A stretch of DNA of 64,000 nucleotides from Roseospira goensis (GCF_014197795.1 NZ_JACIGI010000003.1:128365-192364); one strand, 5' to 3'; shown: positions 9,201-16,913, counted from the stretch's first letter. Notes: generated by a model from the sequence alone, not told the origin. Made by a program: numbers and translations.

Positions 9201-10529
9201 GGCCCGGCTCAGGGTGCCGCCGGCGATGGAGAAATTGCCGGACTGGTCGATGCTGATCTCGTCGCCGGCGTCCGCGTTGGCGGTGATCTGGAGCGTCAGT
9301 GCGCCACCATTCCAGTCCGCGTCGCCGTCCGTGTCATTGACCGTGGCGGCGGAGTCGACGTCGGCCGCCGCGTCGCCCTCGCTGGCCGCCATGTCCCCGA
9401 TGCTGATCGTCGGCGGTGCGTTCCCGCCGGTGACGTTGTCGACCGTGAAGGAGTCGATGTTCATGTAGACGACGGCGTCCCGCGAGGATGTCGTGTCGGC
9501 CGTGAAGCTCACCGTGAAGCTGGTGATCTGCTGACCGGCAATGCCACCCAGGGTAACGTCGATGTCGTAGTTCCCGGCAGGATCGGTGACCGTACCGGTG
9601 AGGTTCGGGCCACCGCCCGCCGGAACGGCCGAGAGCCCCAGGCTCGACCAGTTGTGATCGGCGCCGCCCAGGAAATATTCGAACAGCGACAGGTCTGTCA
9701 GTTCGAAGGAGCTGACCGTCGTACCGTCGGCGGAGACGGTCAGCGTCGCCGACTTGCCCAGGGGATCCGTCAAAGGCGCGGTCGCATACACGCCGGTGTA
9801 GCCGCCATCGGTGTACTGTTTAATATTGGTCGCGCTACCTTCGTATGTCGCGGTAACGGTGAATCCGTCGCCGCTGGTCAGCGTCTGGGTTCCGAGCCCG
9901 GCGAAGTTCTCCGGCTGATAGGTCTGGGGCGCCAGCACGTGCGTGAAGTCGGCCAGTGCGGCGGCGCTGAAGGGTTCGTCATGCTCGACCGCGCCGTCGC
10001 CGGCGGCGATCTCCAGTGTCCAGTCGCCGCCACGGTCGGCGGCGCCCGTGAGGTCGTCGGAGGCCGCCACGTCGGCGCCGGTGGCGACGGCGAGGCGGTC
10101 GAGGAAGGCCGACCCCGCGGCGCCCGCGCCGACGCGGCAGCCGTACAGCAGCAGGTCGCCGTCGTCCGCCAGGCGCTCGGCCACCTGGCCCAGGGCGGAA
10201 GCGTGATCGTCCAGGCTGTCCGACGACAGCACCGCGTCTCCCAGATGGACCCGCCCGCTGTCCCCGTGCGACAGGATGTGCAGCGCGTCGATATCGTCGA
10301 AGCCGGACAGGGCCGCCGCCATCTCCGCCACGCCGTCGCCGCGGCCGGACAGCCGCACCACATGCAGGCCGGCGGCCTCGGCCGCGGCGGCCAGGGCCTC
10401 GTGTCCGGCCACCGCCGTGTCGACCACGGCGACCTGGCGGCCAGCCGTGGGCGCAGCGTCGGGGCCGTCGGGGACGCCGCCGCCGCTGCGCAGGAACAGG
10501 TCTGGGGTGTCGATCGTCTGATCGGTCAT
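3279..10529 (-). CDS. Giant DUF4347/cadherin-like/RTX protein
   Basis: 2416 residues with no Sec signal peptide. Residues about 30-175 match DUF4347; they contain LHILSHG (His88) and LLLYGCRVG (Cys131), the layout of a clan CD (caspase-like) His/Cys dyad. A probable lectin-like or PEP-CTERM-like segment follows (200-370), then many cadherin-like and VCBS-like repeats. Three of these (about 531-897) are nearly identical 123-residue units encoded by 369-bp direct repeats. A Gly/Asp/Pro linker lies at about 1930-1976, RTX calcium repeats at about 2176-2220, and three YLxxNPDVAA repeats at about 2283-2413. The last 200 residues closely resemble the end of the convergent gene at 1-2988. It is probably a type I secreted adhesin. 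The sulfotransferase gene ends 16 bp upstream, so the two are likely co-transcribed. Confidence 0.9.
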   Translation of the reverse strand: MTDQTIDTPDLFLRSGGGVPDGPDAAPTAGRQVAVVDTAVAGHEALAAAAEAAGLHVVRLSGRGDGVAEMAAALSGFDDIDALHILSHGDSGRVHLGDAVLSSDSLDDHASALGQVAERLADDGDLLLYGCRVGAGAAGSAFLDRLAVATGADVAASDDLTGAADRGGDWTLEIAAGDGAVEHDEPFSAAALADFTHVLAPQTYQPENFAGLGTQTLTSGDGFTVTATYEGSATNIKQYTDGGYTGVYATAPLTDPLGKSATLTVSADGTTVSSFELTDLSLFEYFLGGADHNWSSLGLSAVPAGGGPNLTGTVTDPAGNYDIDVTLGGIAGQQITSFTVSFTADTTSSRDAVVYMNIDSFTVDNVTGGNAPPTISIGDMAASEGDAAADVDSAATVNDTDGDADWNGGALTLQITANADAGDEISIDQSGNFSIAGGTLSRAGTGAVGTVTESSGTANDGVVTGGALLTITFNASATNAIVQELAQSIQYRTTSEDPTGTAGTRTLTATATDGPGDSGSDTATITLTGLNDDPTATDNAVTTNEDTNHVFAAGEFNFNDVDSADTLQAVRIDSIPATGTLFVDANNDDTAQGGEILANGDTVAVADITAGNLQYTPPTDQAGTPLTTFTFSVGDGTAFAASASTMTVNVTAQNDAPTATDNTVTTAEDTNHVFAAGEFNFNDVDSADTLQSVRIDGIPATGTLFVDANNDDTAQGGEILANGDTVAVADITAGNLQYTPPTDQAGTPLTTFTFSVGDGTAFAASASTMTVNVTAQNDAPTATDNTVTTNEDTNHVFAAGEFNFNDADTGDTLQSVRIDGIPATGTLFVDANNDDMAQGGEILANGDTVAVADITAGNLQYTPPTNQAGTALSTFTFSVGDGTAFAASASTMTVDVTAQNDPPAFAGLDGTPTYAEDGAAVTLDANVTVADVELDARNGGNGDYSGAGLTIARTGGANADDRLSVASGGNLTVAGGPDGGGTVSAGGNVIATIANTGNGQLQLTFADNGTTPTTALVNEVLQAIQYANASDDPPASVQLDWTVSDGNSGDAQGSGDNPGTDTGSTTVSITSVNDPPTLTATGQDPTFVEGTGAPGSDLFSGVTASTVEAADRISSLTLTVTNVSDGASEILRVDGSDVALTDGNTVTPTATNGLTLDVSVTGSTATVSFTGASLTAAQVQTLVDALAYRNTSEDPTTGANRVVTLTELVDTGGGTDTAALTLTSTVGLTAVNDPPVVGNVFGDSASQVTAGAGAQDVTDLNDATVANPDSADYDGGSLTLAQDSGTTNGSWGLDGTTTTAGGDGTIAAGETVAVGGVSIGTVDATNDGQGGNTLEIAFNANATSARIETLIQALTYDAPSGLGARQFTLTLNDADGTATGGDQDDGGAFTLTVTPNPPVIGNLDGDSVTAASGATVAVDAGGDATVTDADSADFDGGTLTVTRTGGLSGDFGLGTGVTSGGDGTIAAGETVAVGGTNIGTVTTDGQGTNDLVITFTSTDATPAAVQTLLRALEYAGSQAGAHPFAATITDAGANAATSTPAAFTVTVEAPPVNTVPGAQTAVDGTALALGGISVADADSATVTTTVSVPGGDGTFSATGAATITGDGTESLQIAGTLADVNATLGTLVYTPAVDSTGAQTVTVLSSDGTNTDTDTIAVTVQDRPTLLDLDGDTVKAGLGGTVAIDRGTAATVTDGDSADFDGGTLTVTRVSTTLTGGFSLDAGQATAGGDGMLGAGETVAVGGTDIGTVTTAGQGTDDLVITFSSADATPARVGMLLNALLYAPGQSGDHVFDVTVTDGAAGTPSEAARVTVAGGDPPENTAPATWTALTGNGLPLRGLAVADPDSATVTTTLSVAAGAGVFGATGPAAVAGGGSATLTITGALADVNATLATVTYTAATDAATPGAPGTQTITMTTTDGDQTDTDTIAVTVVAPAPPADPPDPPAGPGDGDEGGDGDGGTGDGGDSDGGNGGDGDGTTETVEGTTVTTTTETRDDGTVVETITIDPFDGFQEGEDPDDFGNGLSDHVVAGADDDPGLRATLPLGVGLTASGPSVRLDAAAGVIELQNGLRVLLGDLPSEDLDQAVQSFFAGQEGGGSPRWVSTLTPTFVGDGTPDQPITIDGGDGGDATTAVIIDARDLPPGATLALDNIGLAIVIGDVTVTGGAGTTFFVGDDGAQDVNLGVGDDTLDGGGGDDIVRSREGDDILIGGSGSDTLGGGAGVDVAQIAATADVLALTRAADGSLLLRHGTDVDTIEPDVEILVAAGDGAMTLSNPGGAVPVAGLAFDPAFYLEHNPDVAAAVAAGALASAADHFAAWGLAEGRAPNALWDEAAYRDAYPDVAAAVAAGTFASGLQHYALFGAAERRDPGPWFDASAYLDAYPDVAATGLDALTHFVLWGAAEGRLGTVADDTLLLA
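7838..8940 (-). repeat. Three 369-bp tandem repeats within the giant gene
   Basis: The same block, recognisable by gcggcgaaggccgtcccgtc, starts near 7871, 8240 and 8609, a spacing of exactly 369 bp (123 codons). The copies differ at only scattered positions. They encode cadherin-like modules starting TNEDTNHVFAAGEF. Such near-identity suggests recent duplication or ongoing recombination between units. Confidence 0.9.
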
Positions 10530-10545
10530 GGCGCGGTGTCCTGTG

Positions 10546-11421
10546 TCACACGGGCGTCACGCTGTCGGGATGCTCCGCGCGTGCGGTCGGAGGCTCGGTC
10601 GGGTGGGCGGTGATGACGTTGGCGCGGCTGGCGGTCAGGTCGCGCCAGAAGTCCATGCCCTGGAACTTGTTGAACAGATCGGGCGGCAGCACGGTGCGCC
10701 GCGGGACGTATTCCACCTTGGGCCGCACCCGGTGCAGACCGTCGATGCCCAGGGCGGCATCGAACGTCGGGGCGTCGAAGGCGACGTTGTTCACGTCATG
10801 GCCGTCGAACCAGGGTTCGCCGATGAACGCGTAGATCAGGCGCAGCACCTGCTCCGGCGCCCGGCACAGGAACTCGTACTCGACGATCAGCAGGGACTCG
10901 GCATCCTCGCCGTAGAACGCCTCCTTGAGCGCGGCCCAGGGGAAGCCGACCAGGCGGTCGGCGCGGGCCAGGGACTCCACGCGGCTGTAGACGGTGGCCG
11001 CGTCGCCGGGGCCGCTGAACAGGCGGGTCGGCTGGAACGGCTGCTTGCGGATCAGGCGCTCGATGGAATCCATGATCCAGGAGACGTCGCGCACGCAGGC
11101 GATCACCTTCGCGCCGGGGAACAGCGCCCGCAGCAGCGGCATGCGGGCGCACCACTGGCGGTTGGTGTCGAAGACAACGTCCGCCCGGGTCTCGGCGTAG
11201 TACGCGTCGAACAGGCCCCGCAGGATGCGCGGTTTCTGACTCTCCTCGACCAGCAGGCCGACCTCGCCGCCCGGCCCCATCAGGGTCAGGTTGGCGGAGA
11301 CGAGCGCGCCCATGGGGCTGGTCATGGACGCGGTAAAGCGCGGGTTCTGCCGCAACAGGGCACTGAGAAGGGTGGAGCCCGAGCGGGGCAGACCGGAGAT
11401 GAAATGCATGGCGCGCGGCAT
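10546..11421 (-). CDS. Sulfotransferase family protein
   Basis: 291 residues. The N-terminus has the PAPS 5'-phosphosulfate loop GLPRSGST (residues 10-17), and a VRDVSW segment corresponds to the 3'-phosphate-binding region, as expected for the sulfotransferase family that transfers sulfate from PAPS. The ATG at 11421 has GGAG about 6 bases upstream. The acceptor is unknown. Because the giant surface protein gene follows after 16 bp, the enzyme may sulfate that protein or a surface glycan attached to it; this is inference from position only. Confidence 0.85.
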   Translation of the reverse strand: MPRAMHFISGLPRSGSTLLSALLRQNPRFTASMTSPMGALVSANLTLMGPGGEVGLLVEESQKPRILRGLFDAYYAETRADVVFDTNRQWCARMPLLRALFPGAKVIACVRDVSWIMDSIERLIRKQPFQPTRLFSGPGDAATVYSRVESLARADRLVGFPWAALKEAFYGEDAESLLIVEYEFLCRAPEQVLRLIYAFIGEPWFDGHDVNNVAFDAPTFDAALGIDGLHRVRPKVEYVPRRTVLPPDLFNKFQGMDFWRDLTASRANVITAHPTEPPTARAEHPDSVTPV

Positions 11422-11938
11422 ACAGACTCCAAGTCATGGCGACGCGGGCGCGTCCCCACCTCGCACGATCCGAATAGGCTGGCGTCAAGACCAACTTTAG
11501 TAGAAGTGTATATCAGGGCAGAAGGTGATTCCACCTAAACGGAGAAATAGTGCCCCTATCATTTCAAGGGTCGCATTGTTCTCGTAAAGTATATCTTAGA
11601 GCGAAGACATAATTTAAGGTTCCTATTCTAAACCTCTGGGTTGACTAGGCACCATCGCAAATGCGCTTCATGCGCGATTGCGCCGGGACGACCGACCGGG
11701 CGGTGGTGTGGCGCAGCAATCACAACCTGCGCCGCCCGCATGCCGGCCGGGCCCGGACCGGCCCGCCACAACGGGCCGCAAGGCCGTGCACAGGCCACCG
11801 CCGGGCCCGGCGTGGGGGGCGGCCGTGTCCGAGTCGGGGCGGTGGCCGCCGCCCTGGGTGCGGCCATCGGGCCGCGCCGGCGGGCGTCGCGGACAGGCGT
11901 GAGAGCCCACGCGATCGCCGGCCGTCAGTCCCCTACCG
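11422..11938. other. Intergenic region with AT-rich stretch
   Basis: About 180 bases (11480-11660) are much richer in A+T than anything nearby, consistent with the control region of the sulfotransferase/giant protein operon. The remainder (11660-11938) is GC-rich and has no convincing gene on either strand. Confidence 0.6.
11588..11617 (-). promoter_or_regulatory. Candidate sigma-70-type promoter of the sulfotransferase operon
   Basis: On the minus strand TTAAAT (11617-11612) is followed after 18 bases by TATACT (11593-11588), five of six matches to the -10 consensus. It lies in the AT-rich island 167 bases upstream of the sulfotransferase start. The -35 match is weak. Confidence 0.35.
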
Positions 11939-12550
11939 TCAGTCCCTGGCCAGCAGACCGAAGCGGGCCATGTCGCGGTGAACCCGCGCCGTGTTCCCGC
12001 TCCACACCGGCCCGGCCGCCGGGCGCACGGTGGCGGCGTGGGACACCACCGACAGCAGGTCGCGCGCCTCGGGCGCGCTGGCCGGCCAGCCCGGCAGGGT
12101 CGCGAGGTCGACCACCGCACCCGCCGCCAGGTCCCGCACCAGGGTCAGCGTCAGCGTCCGAATCGGGCGATCGAACACATCGAACAGCGCGAACACCAGC
12201 CGCACCGCCCGCACCGGCTGGACCGCGGTCAGGGTTCCCTCGGGGTGCAGCACGAAGCGGTCCCTGTCGGCGTCGTGCCGGGTGTCGATGCCGACCCTCT
12301 CCAGACGAACCGGCGCCTGCGCCTCGTTGACCACCAGGTAGGTGCGCCGCAGTGTCGAGCCTTCGTTAAGCGTCTCGGCGCCGCTCACCTCGGTCAGGAT
12401 GTCGCCGTCGTCGACCGGGGTGAACACGATCTCGCCGGCCCGGGCGGGCGCGGCCCCCGGTCCCGGCAGCACGCCCAGCCCGGCCAGCCCGAGCAACCCG
12501 GCCAGCCCGGCGACAGCGGCCAGCGTCCCGCGCAGCGACCCCGTTGGCAT
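11939..12550 (-). CDS. Exported protein of unknown function
   Basis: 203 residues. The N-terminus has a positively charged start, a hydrophobic Leu/Ala/Gly core and a cleavage-like PARAGE site near residue 40, indicating Sec export to the periplasm. The mature part (GEIVFTPVDDGDILTEVSG onward) looks like a beta-rich domain; no enzyme motif was recognised. It stands alone: the next gene upstream is divergent and the next downstream on this strand is 500 bp away. The frame has the strong third-position GC bias of real genes here. Confidence 0.7.
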   Translation of the reverse strand: MPTGSLRGTLAAVAGLAGLLGLAGLGVLPGPGAAPARAGEIVFTPVDDGDILTEVSGAETLNEGSTLRRTYLVVNEAQAPVRLERVGIDTRHDADRDRFVLHPEGTLTAVQPVRAVRLVFALFDVFDRPIRTLTLTLVRDLAAGAVVDLATLPGWPASAPEARDLLSVVSHAATVRPAAGPVWSGNTARVHRDMARFGLLARD

Positions 12551-12607
12551 GGTCCCGGCCTCCCCTGGTCGCGGATCCTCACGGCGCGTCGCGGCCCCAT
12601 GATCGCG

Positions 12608-12646
12608 CCGGTATCAGACCCCGGTATCAGACCCCGGTATCAGACC
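12608..12646. repeat. 13-bp tandem repeat, three units
   Basis: Three perfect consecutive copies of ccggtatcagacc lie between the divergent genes at 12550 and 12823. Two other unrelated 13-bp tandem repeats occur near the glycogen genes. Confidence 0.9.
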
Positions 12647-12822
12647 ATAGCACACGCCCGCCCTGGCGACGCCTGTCGGCGCACGGATCGCCGCATCGCG
12701 CCCCCGACCGCGCTCCAACGCGGCCCTGTCAGAAAGATTGACGGACGCCTGTCGCACAACTTACTCTGACGGCTCGCACAGCGTGCGCGGCGGCTTGGGC
12801 AGTCCGGTTTGGGGGAAGCGGC

Positions 12823-13983
12823 ATGACGGCAGCAGCGGCAAGGACGGCCAGGACAGCAAGGCCGGCCGGAACGGCAAGGCCGGCCAGGACAGCAAGGCCG
12901 GCCAGGACAGCAAGGACGGCCAGGACAGCAAGGACGGCCAGGACAGCAAGGACGGCCAGGACAGCAAAGACGGCCAGGGGCGTCCGACGGCACCGCCTGA
13001 TCGGGGGCGCGGTCCGGGCCGTCGTCGGACTGGCCCTGCTGCTGGCGGCGGGGCTGGCCGCGCCGGTCACGGGGCCGGCCCACGCCGGGGACGCCTGGCC
13101 GACCCGTCCGGTCACCCTGATCGTTCCGTCCGGCGCCGGCGGCGGCACCGACCAGACCGGGCGCCTGCTGGCGCATCGCCTGGAGGCCCGCTTCGGCCAG
13201 CCGTTCACGGTGATCAACCAGGGCCAGGGCGGCGGCGTGGTGGGCCTCGGCACCCTGAAGGACGCCGCGCCGGACGGCTACACCCTCGGCATCCTGTACA
13301 ACTTCGCCCACTACGCCCCGATGGGGCAGGCCGATTTCCAGGTCGACGACTTCACCCCCATCGCCCAGTACAACGCCGATCCGGCCGCGATCCACGTCCG
13401 CGCCGACAGCCCGTGGCCCGACCTGACCACCGCCCTGGAGGCCCTCAAGGGCGCCCCGGACGGCTATACCATCGCCTGCGCCGGCGGCTGCGGCGGCTCC
13501 TGGCCGATGGCCATCGCCACCCTGCTGGAGGCCCGGGCCGTCGACCTCGCCCGCGTGCGCATGATCCCCAGCCAGGGCGCGGCGGCGTCGCTCCAGGATC
13601 TCGCGGCCGGCGGCGTCGACGTCGTGCCCTGCTCTCTGCCGGAGGCCGCCGCGCTGCGACAGGCCGGCGTGGTGCGCACCCTGGCCGTGTTCGGCCGTGA
13701 GCGGCTGGCGGCGTTTCCGGACGTGCCCACACTGGCCGAGCAACTCGGCGTGACGCTGGACCTGGGCGCATGGCGCGGCCTGGTAGGACCGGCCGGGCTG
13801 CCCGGGCCGGTGGCCGACCGCCTGGAGGCGGCGATGCGGGATATCGTGCACGATCCCGGCTTCCGCGCCGAGATGACGGCCCGGGGCTTCGGCCTGGCCT
13901 GGCGCGATGCCACCGCCTTCGCGCGCTTCATGCGCGCCCAGGAGACCCAGGTCCGCGCCGTGATCCCGAGACTGGGCCTGTGA
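12823..13983 (+). CDS. tctC: Tripartite tricarboxylate transporter, periplasmic binding protein (system 1)
   Basis: 386 residues of the Bug/TctC family. Residues 1-50 are an unusual Ala-Arg-Thr repeat, followed by RRHRLIGG, a hydrophobic core and an AHAGD cleavage site, then the family start WPTRPVTLIVPSGAGGGTD. TctC captures a carboxylate in the periplasm and delivers it to TctAB. No alternative in-frame start exists between the repeat and the hydrophobic core, so the ATG at 12823 is the best choice, which gives an atypically long n-region. The gene is first in tctCBA and overlaps tctB by 4 bases. Confidence 0.88.
   Translation: MTAAAARTARTARPAGTARPARTARPARTARTARTARTARTARTARTAKTARGVRRHRLIGGAVRAVVGLALLLAAGLAAPVTGPAHAGDAWPTRPVTLIVPSGAGGGTDQTGRLLAHRLEARFGQPFTVINQGQGGGVVGLGTLKDAAPDGYTLGILYNFAHYAPMGQADFQVDDFTPIAQYNADPAAIHVRADSPWPDLTTALEALKGAPDGYTIACAGGCGGSWPMAIATLLEARAVDLARVRMIPSQGAAASLQDLAAGGVDVVPCSLPEAAALRQAGVVRTLAVFGRERLAAFPDVPTLAEQLGVTLDLGAWRGLVGPAGLPGPVADRLEAAMRDIVHDPGFRAEMTARGFGLAWRDATAFARFMRAQETQVRAVIPRLGL
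12838..12977 (+). repeat. 18-bp tandem repeats at the start of tctC
   Basis: Repeats of aaggacggccaggacagc and close variants (aaggccggccaggacagc) run through the first 50 codons of tctC and encode Ala-Arg-Thr units. Because the unit is a multiple of three, copy number change would alter the length but not the frame of the leader. Confidence 0.85.
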
Positions 13984-14429
13984 GCCTGCCAAGCCTGGGG
14001 GCCTTGCTGGCCGGGCTGGGCCTGCTGCTGGTGGCGGCCGGCACACCCCCCTCGCCTCACCTGAGCCTCGGGCCGGGGCTGGCACCCGCCCTCGTCGGCG
14101 CCGGGTTCCTGGGAGTCGCGCCGGTGCTGGCGCGGGCGCGGGCGCGGGCGCCCCAGCCGACGCGCGCCCGGGCGACGCCGGGCCGGCGCACCGGTCTGGC
14201 CCTGACCGCAACGCTGCCGCTGCTGTTCGCCCTGCTGCTGCCGACCCTGGGGATGGCGCTGGCGCTGCCGCTGGTGCTGGTGCCGCTGCTGGCCTGGCAG
14301 ACCCGCCGACCGCTGCGCGCGGTGGCGCTCGCCTTCGGCGTGACGGCCGGCCTCGTGGGCCTGATCCATGGCCTGTTGCGGGTACCGGTGCCGATGGGAC
14401 CGCTGAGCGGCCTGACGGCATGGCTGTGA
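13980..14429 (+). CDS. tctB: Tripartite tricarboxylate transporter, small membrane subunit (system 1)
   Basis: 149 residues from the GTG at 13980, which overlaps the tctC stop codon (GTGA). It has about four hydrophobic segments and an Arg-rich loop in the middle, the size and shape of TctB. The sequence is poorly conserved in this family, so the call rests mainly on size, membrane character and its place between tctC and tctA. Its 3' end overlaps tctA by 10 bases, suggesting translational coupling. Confidence 0.75.
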   Translation: MSLPSLGALLAGLGLLLVAAGTPPSPHLSLGPGLAPALVGAGFLGVAPVLARARARAPQPTRARATPGRRTGLALTATLPLLFALLLPTLGMALALPLVLVPLLAWQTRRPLRAVALAFGVTAGLVGLIHGLLRVPVPMGPLSGLTAWL

Positions 14430-15931
14430 TCGCGGCCGCCGCCGCCCTGCTGCTGACCCCCACCGTGCTGATCGTCATGGCGGGGGCGGCGTTGCTCGGG
14501 CTGCTGGTCGGCGCCCTGCCCGGCCTGACGGCCACCCTGGGGGTGGCCCTGCTGATCCCCTTCGCGGTGCTGCTCGATCCGGTGCCGGCGCTGGCCGGCG
14601 TGGTCACGCTGGCGGCGGTCGCGATCGCCGCCGGCGATCTGCCCGGCGCGCTGCTGCGCATTCCCGGCACGCCGGCCTCGGCCGCCTACGCCGACGCCGC
14701 ACACCGCTTGGCCCAGCGCGGCAAGGCGGGGCTGGCGCTCACGACCGGTCTGGTGTGCGCGGCCCTGGGCGGCCTGTTCGGCGCCCTGGTGCTGCTGATG
14801 GCGGCGCCCGGGCTGGCCCGGCTGGCGCTGCACGTCAGCACCGTGGAGCGCTTCTGGCTGGCCGTGCTGGGCCTGAGCGCGGCCGTGGCGGTGGCCGGCC
14901 CCTCGCCGGCCCGCGGCGCGCTGGCGCTGCTGATCGGATTGACCCTGGCGCTGGTCGGACTCGACCCGGTCTCGGGTCAGCCGCGCCTGACCTTCGGCCT
15001 CACCGACCTGAGCGGCGGCGTCGGGCTGATCCCGGTGCTGATCGGGCTGTTCGCCGTCTCGCGGGTGTTGCGCCATGCCGCCGGGGTCGACGCCGACCCC
15101 GCGGCGCCGCCCCGCCCCGGGCCGCTGCTGCGGGACCTCGGACCGGCGCTGCGGCAGCGCGCCGGCCGCATCGCCATCGGCAGCGGCGTCGGCACCGTGG
15201 TGGGCGCGGTGCCGGGGGCCGGCGCCGACATCGCCGCCTACGTCGCCCAGGCCGTCACCCGACGGCGTCTCCCCAGGGGGGCCCCCGAGGCGACGCCGGA
15301 CGCCGCCGATGCGGCCGACCTGGACGCCATCGCGCCCGCCGGTGCGGCCAACAACGCGGCCATCGGCGGTGCCCTGGTGCCGGCCACCGTGCTCGGCATC
15401 CCGGGCGACTCGCTGACGGCGGTGGTGATCGGGGTGTTGATGCTGAAGGGCCTGACCCCGGGACCCACGGTGTTCCTGACCCAGCCAACCACGATGACCG
15501 CCGTCCTGCTGGCCTTCCTGGTGGCCAACCTGCTGCTGGTGCCGGCCGGCCTGGTGGCAATCGCCCTGGCGCGGCCGCTGCTGCGGGTGCCGCGCGCCGT
15601 GCTGATGCCGGTGATCCTGGGCGTGTGTCTGGTCGGCACCTATGCGGCGGCCGGCACGGTCACGGCGCTGGTCGTCATGATGCTGGCCGGCGGGCTCGGC
15701 CTGGCGATGGAGGCCCACCGCATCCCCCTGGCGCCGGCGGTGCTGGGTCTGGTCCTGGGACCGATGGTCGAGGAGATGGCGTTGACCTCGCTGATGAAGA
15801 GCGGCGGCGATCCCCTGGTGCTGCTGTCGCGGCCGCCGGCCATCGCGCTGGCCGTGCTCTGCGCGCTGGTGTGGCTGGCCCCGGTGGCGGTGCGCCGGAT
15901 GAGCCCGCAGCGGGCGCGCACCCAGCCGTGA
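14420..15931 (+). CDS. tctA: Tripartite tricarboxylate transporter, large membrane subunit (system 1)
   Basis: 503 residues, the usual TctA length, with about 12 hydrophobic segments. The family signatures LLVGALPGLTATLG (near residue 30), GTPASAAYADAAHRLAQRGKAG (near 85-106; pieces shown are continuous in the protein) and the central PAGAANNAAIGGALVPA region are visible. It forms the inner-membrane channel that uses the ion gradient to take up carboxylates. No specificity can be read from sequence. The gap after it (15932-16103) shows no clear terminator. Confidence 0.9.
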   Translation: MAVIAAAAALLLTPTVLIVMAGAALLGLLVGALPGLTATLGVALLIPFAVLLDPVPALAGVVTLAAVAIAAGDLPGALLRIPGTPASAAYADAAHRLAQRGKAGLALTTGLVCAALGGLFGALVLLMAAPGLARLALHVSTVERFWLAVLGLSAAVAVAGPSPARGALALLIGLTLALVGLDPVSGQPRLTFGLTDLSGGVGLIPVLIGLFAVSRVLRHAAGVDADPAAPPRPGPLLRDLGPALRQRAGRIAIGSGVGTVVGAVPGAGADIAAYVAQAVTRRRLPRGAPEATPDAADAADLDAIAPAGAANNAAIGGALVPATVLGIPGDSLTAVVIGVLMLKGLTPGPTVFLTQPTTMTAVLLAFLVANLLLVPAGLVAIALARPLLRVPRAVLMPVILGVCLVGTYAAAGTVTALVVMMLAGGLGLAMEAHRIPLAPAVLGLVLGPMVEEMALTSLMKSGGDPLVLLSRPPAIALAVLCALVWLAPVAVRRMSPQRARTQP

Positions 15932-16103
15932 GACGGGCCGCGGGTCGCCCGTTGCGCACCCGACATTTGAGGCCGGCCGCCGAAGGTCGTATGAGGGACC
16001 GGTACGAACGCCCCGCCTCCCTTCACAGGACCGGTCATCGCGGTCGGGACCGGGACCGCGTCCGGCATTGAAGTGACGGCCATTCTGTATCAAATGGTCC
16101 GAT

Positions 16104-16913
16104 ATGAGCCCTTCGGTCTCCACATCCGACGACGGCCCCCGGATGGGGCCGGACGCCCCGGCGGAGGACCCCGCCGAGACCCCGACGGCGCCCGCCGCGG
16201 TGGATCGGCGCCGCCGGGCGTGGCCCCGGCGGCTGGCGCTGCTGGCGGCGTTCGCGCTCGTCCTTGGCCTGGTGGTCGCCTTCGACGGTCACCGGCTGCT
16301 GTCGTTCGAGACCCTCGGCCGGCACCACGAGGCCATCGCCGCCTGGGTCGACGCCCACCGCGCCCTGGCCGCGGGCGTGTTCGTGGCGGCCTATTTCATG
16401 GCCGTGACGTTCAGTGTTCCCGGCGCGGTCTGGATGAGCATCACGGGCGGTTACCTGTTCGGGCCGGTCGCCGGGACGGCGCTGATCGTGCTGGCCGCGA
16501 CGCTGGGGGCAACGGCGGTGTTCCTGGCGGCCCGCTACATCCTCGGTGACACCTGGCGGGACCGGGTGCGCGGTCCCATGGCCCGGCTCGAACGCGGCTT
16601 CCGGGACAACGCCTTCACCAGCCTGCTGGTGCTGCGGCTGATTCCGCTGTTTCCGTTCTGGCTGATCAATCTGGTGCCGGCCTTTCTCGGCGTGCCCACC
16701 CGCACCTATGCGGGTGCCACGGTCCTGGGCATCATCCCCGGGGCCGCCGTCTACGCCAGCGTGGGCAACGGGCTCGATGCGCTGTTGGCGTCCGGCGACC
16801 GCCCCGACCTCGGCCTCATCTACGATCCCGAAATCCTGGGGCCGCTGCTCGGTCTGGCCGTGCTGGCGATGCTGCCGTCCCTGTACCGATGGTGGAAGGG
16901 GCGGCGGCGATGA
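16104..16913 (+). CDS. TVP38/TMEM64 (DedA-like) membrane protein
   Basis: 269 residues. After a 40-residue Pro/Ala-rich cytoplasmic lead there is a hydrophobic segment, then the SNARE-associated/VTT domain with GAVWMSITGGYLFGPVAG, FLAARYILGD and LRLIPLFPFWLINLVPAFLG. Members of this superfamily are inner-membrane proteins linked to lipid scrambling or envelope integrity. The last bases overlap the start of the flavoprotein gene (ATGA), a pairing seen often enough in bacteria to suggest a shared, still undefined, redox-linked role. Confidence 0.88.
   Translation: MSPSVSTSDDGPRMGPDAPAEDPAETPTAPAAVDRRRRAWPRRLALLAAFALVLGLVVAFDGHRLLSFETLGRHHEAIAAWVDAHRALAAGVFVAAYFMAVTFSVPGAVWMSITGGYLFGPVAGTALIVLAATLGATAVFLAARYILGDTWRDRVRGPMARLERGFRDNAFTSLLVLRLIPLFPFWLINLVPAFLGVPTRTYAGATVLGIIPGAAVYASVGNGLDALLASGDRPDLGLIYDPEILGPLLGLAVLAMLPSLYRWWKGRRR

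Noticed and set aside
12838-12977. Contingency (frame-switching) locus at tctC
   Set aside because: The unit is 18 bp, so gain or loss of units would not shift the frame; only length variation is possible.
14057-16123. Minus-strand frame of 688 residues rich in Gln/His/Arg
   Set aside because: Antisense to tctB and tctA; composition is that of reverse-complemented membrane protein codons.
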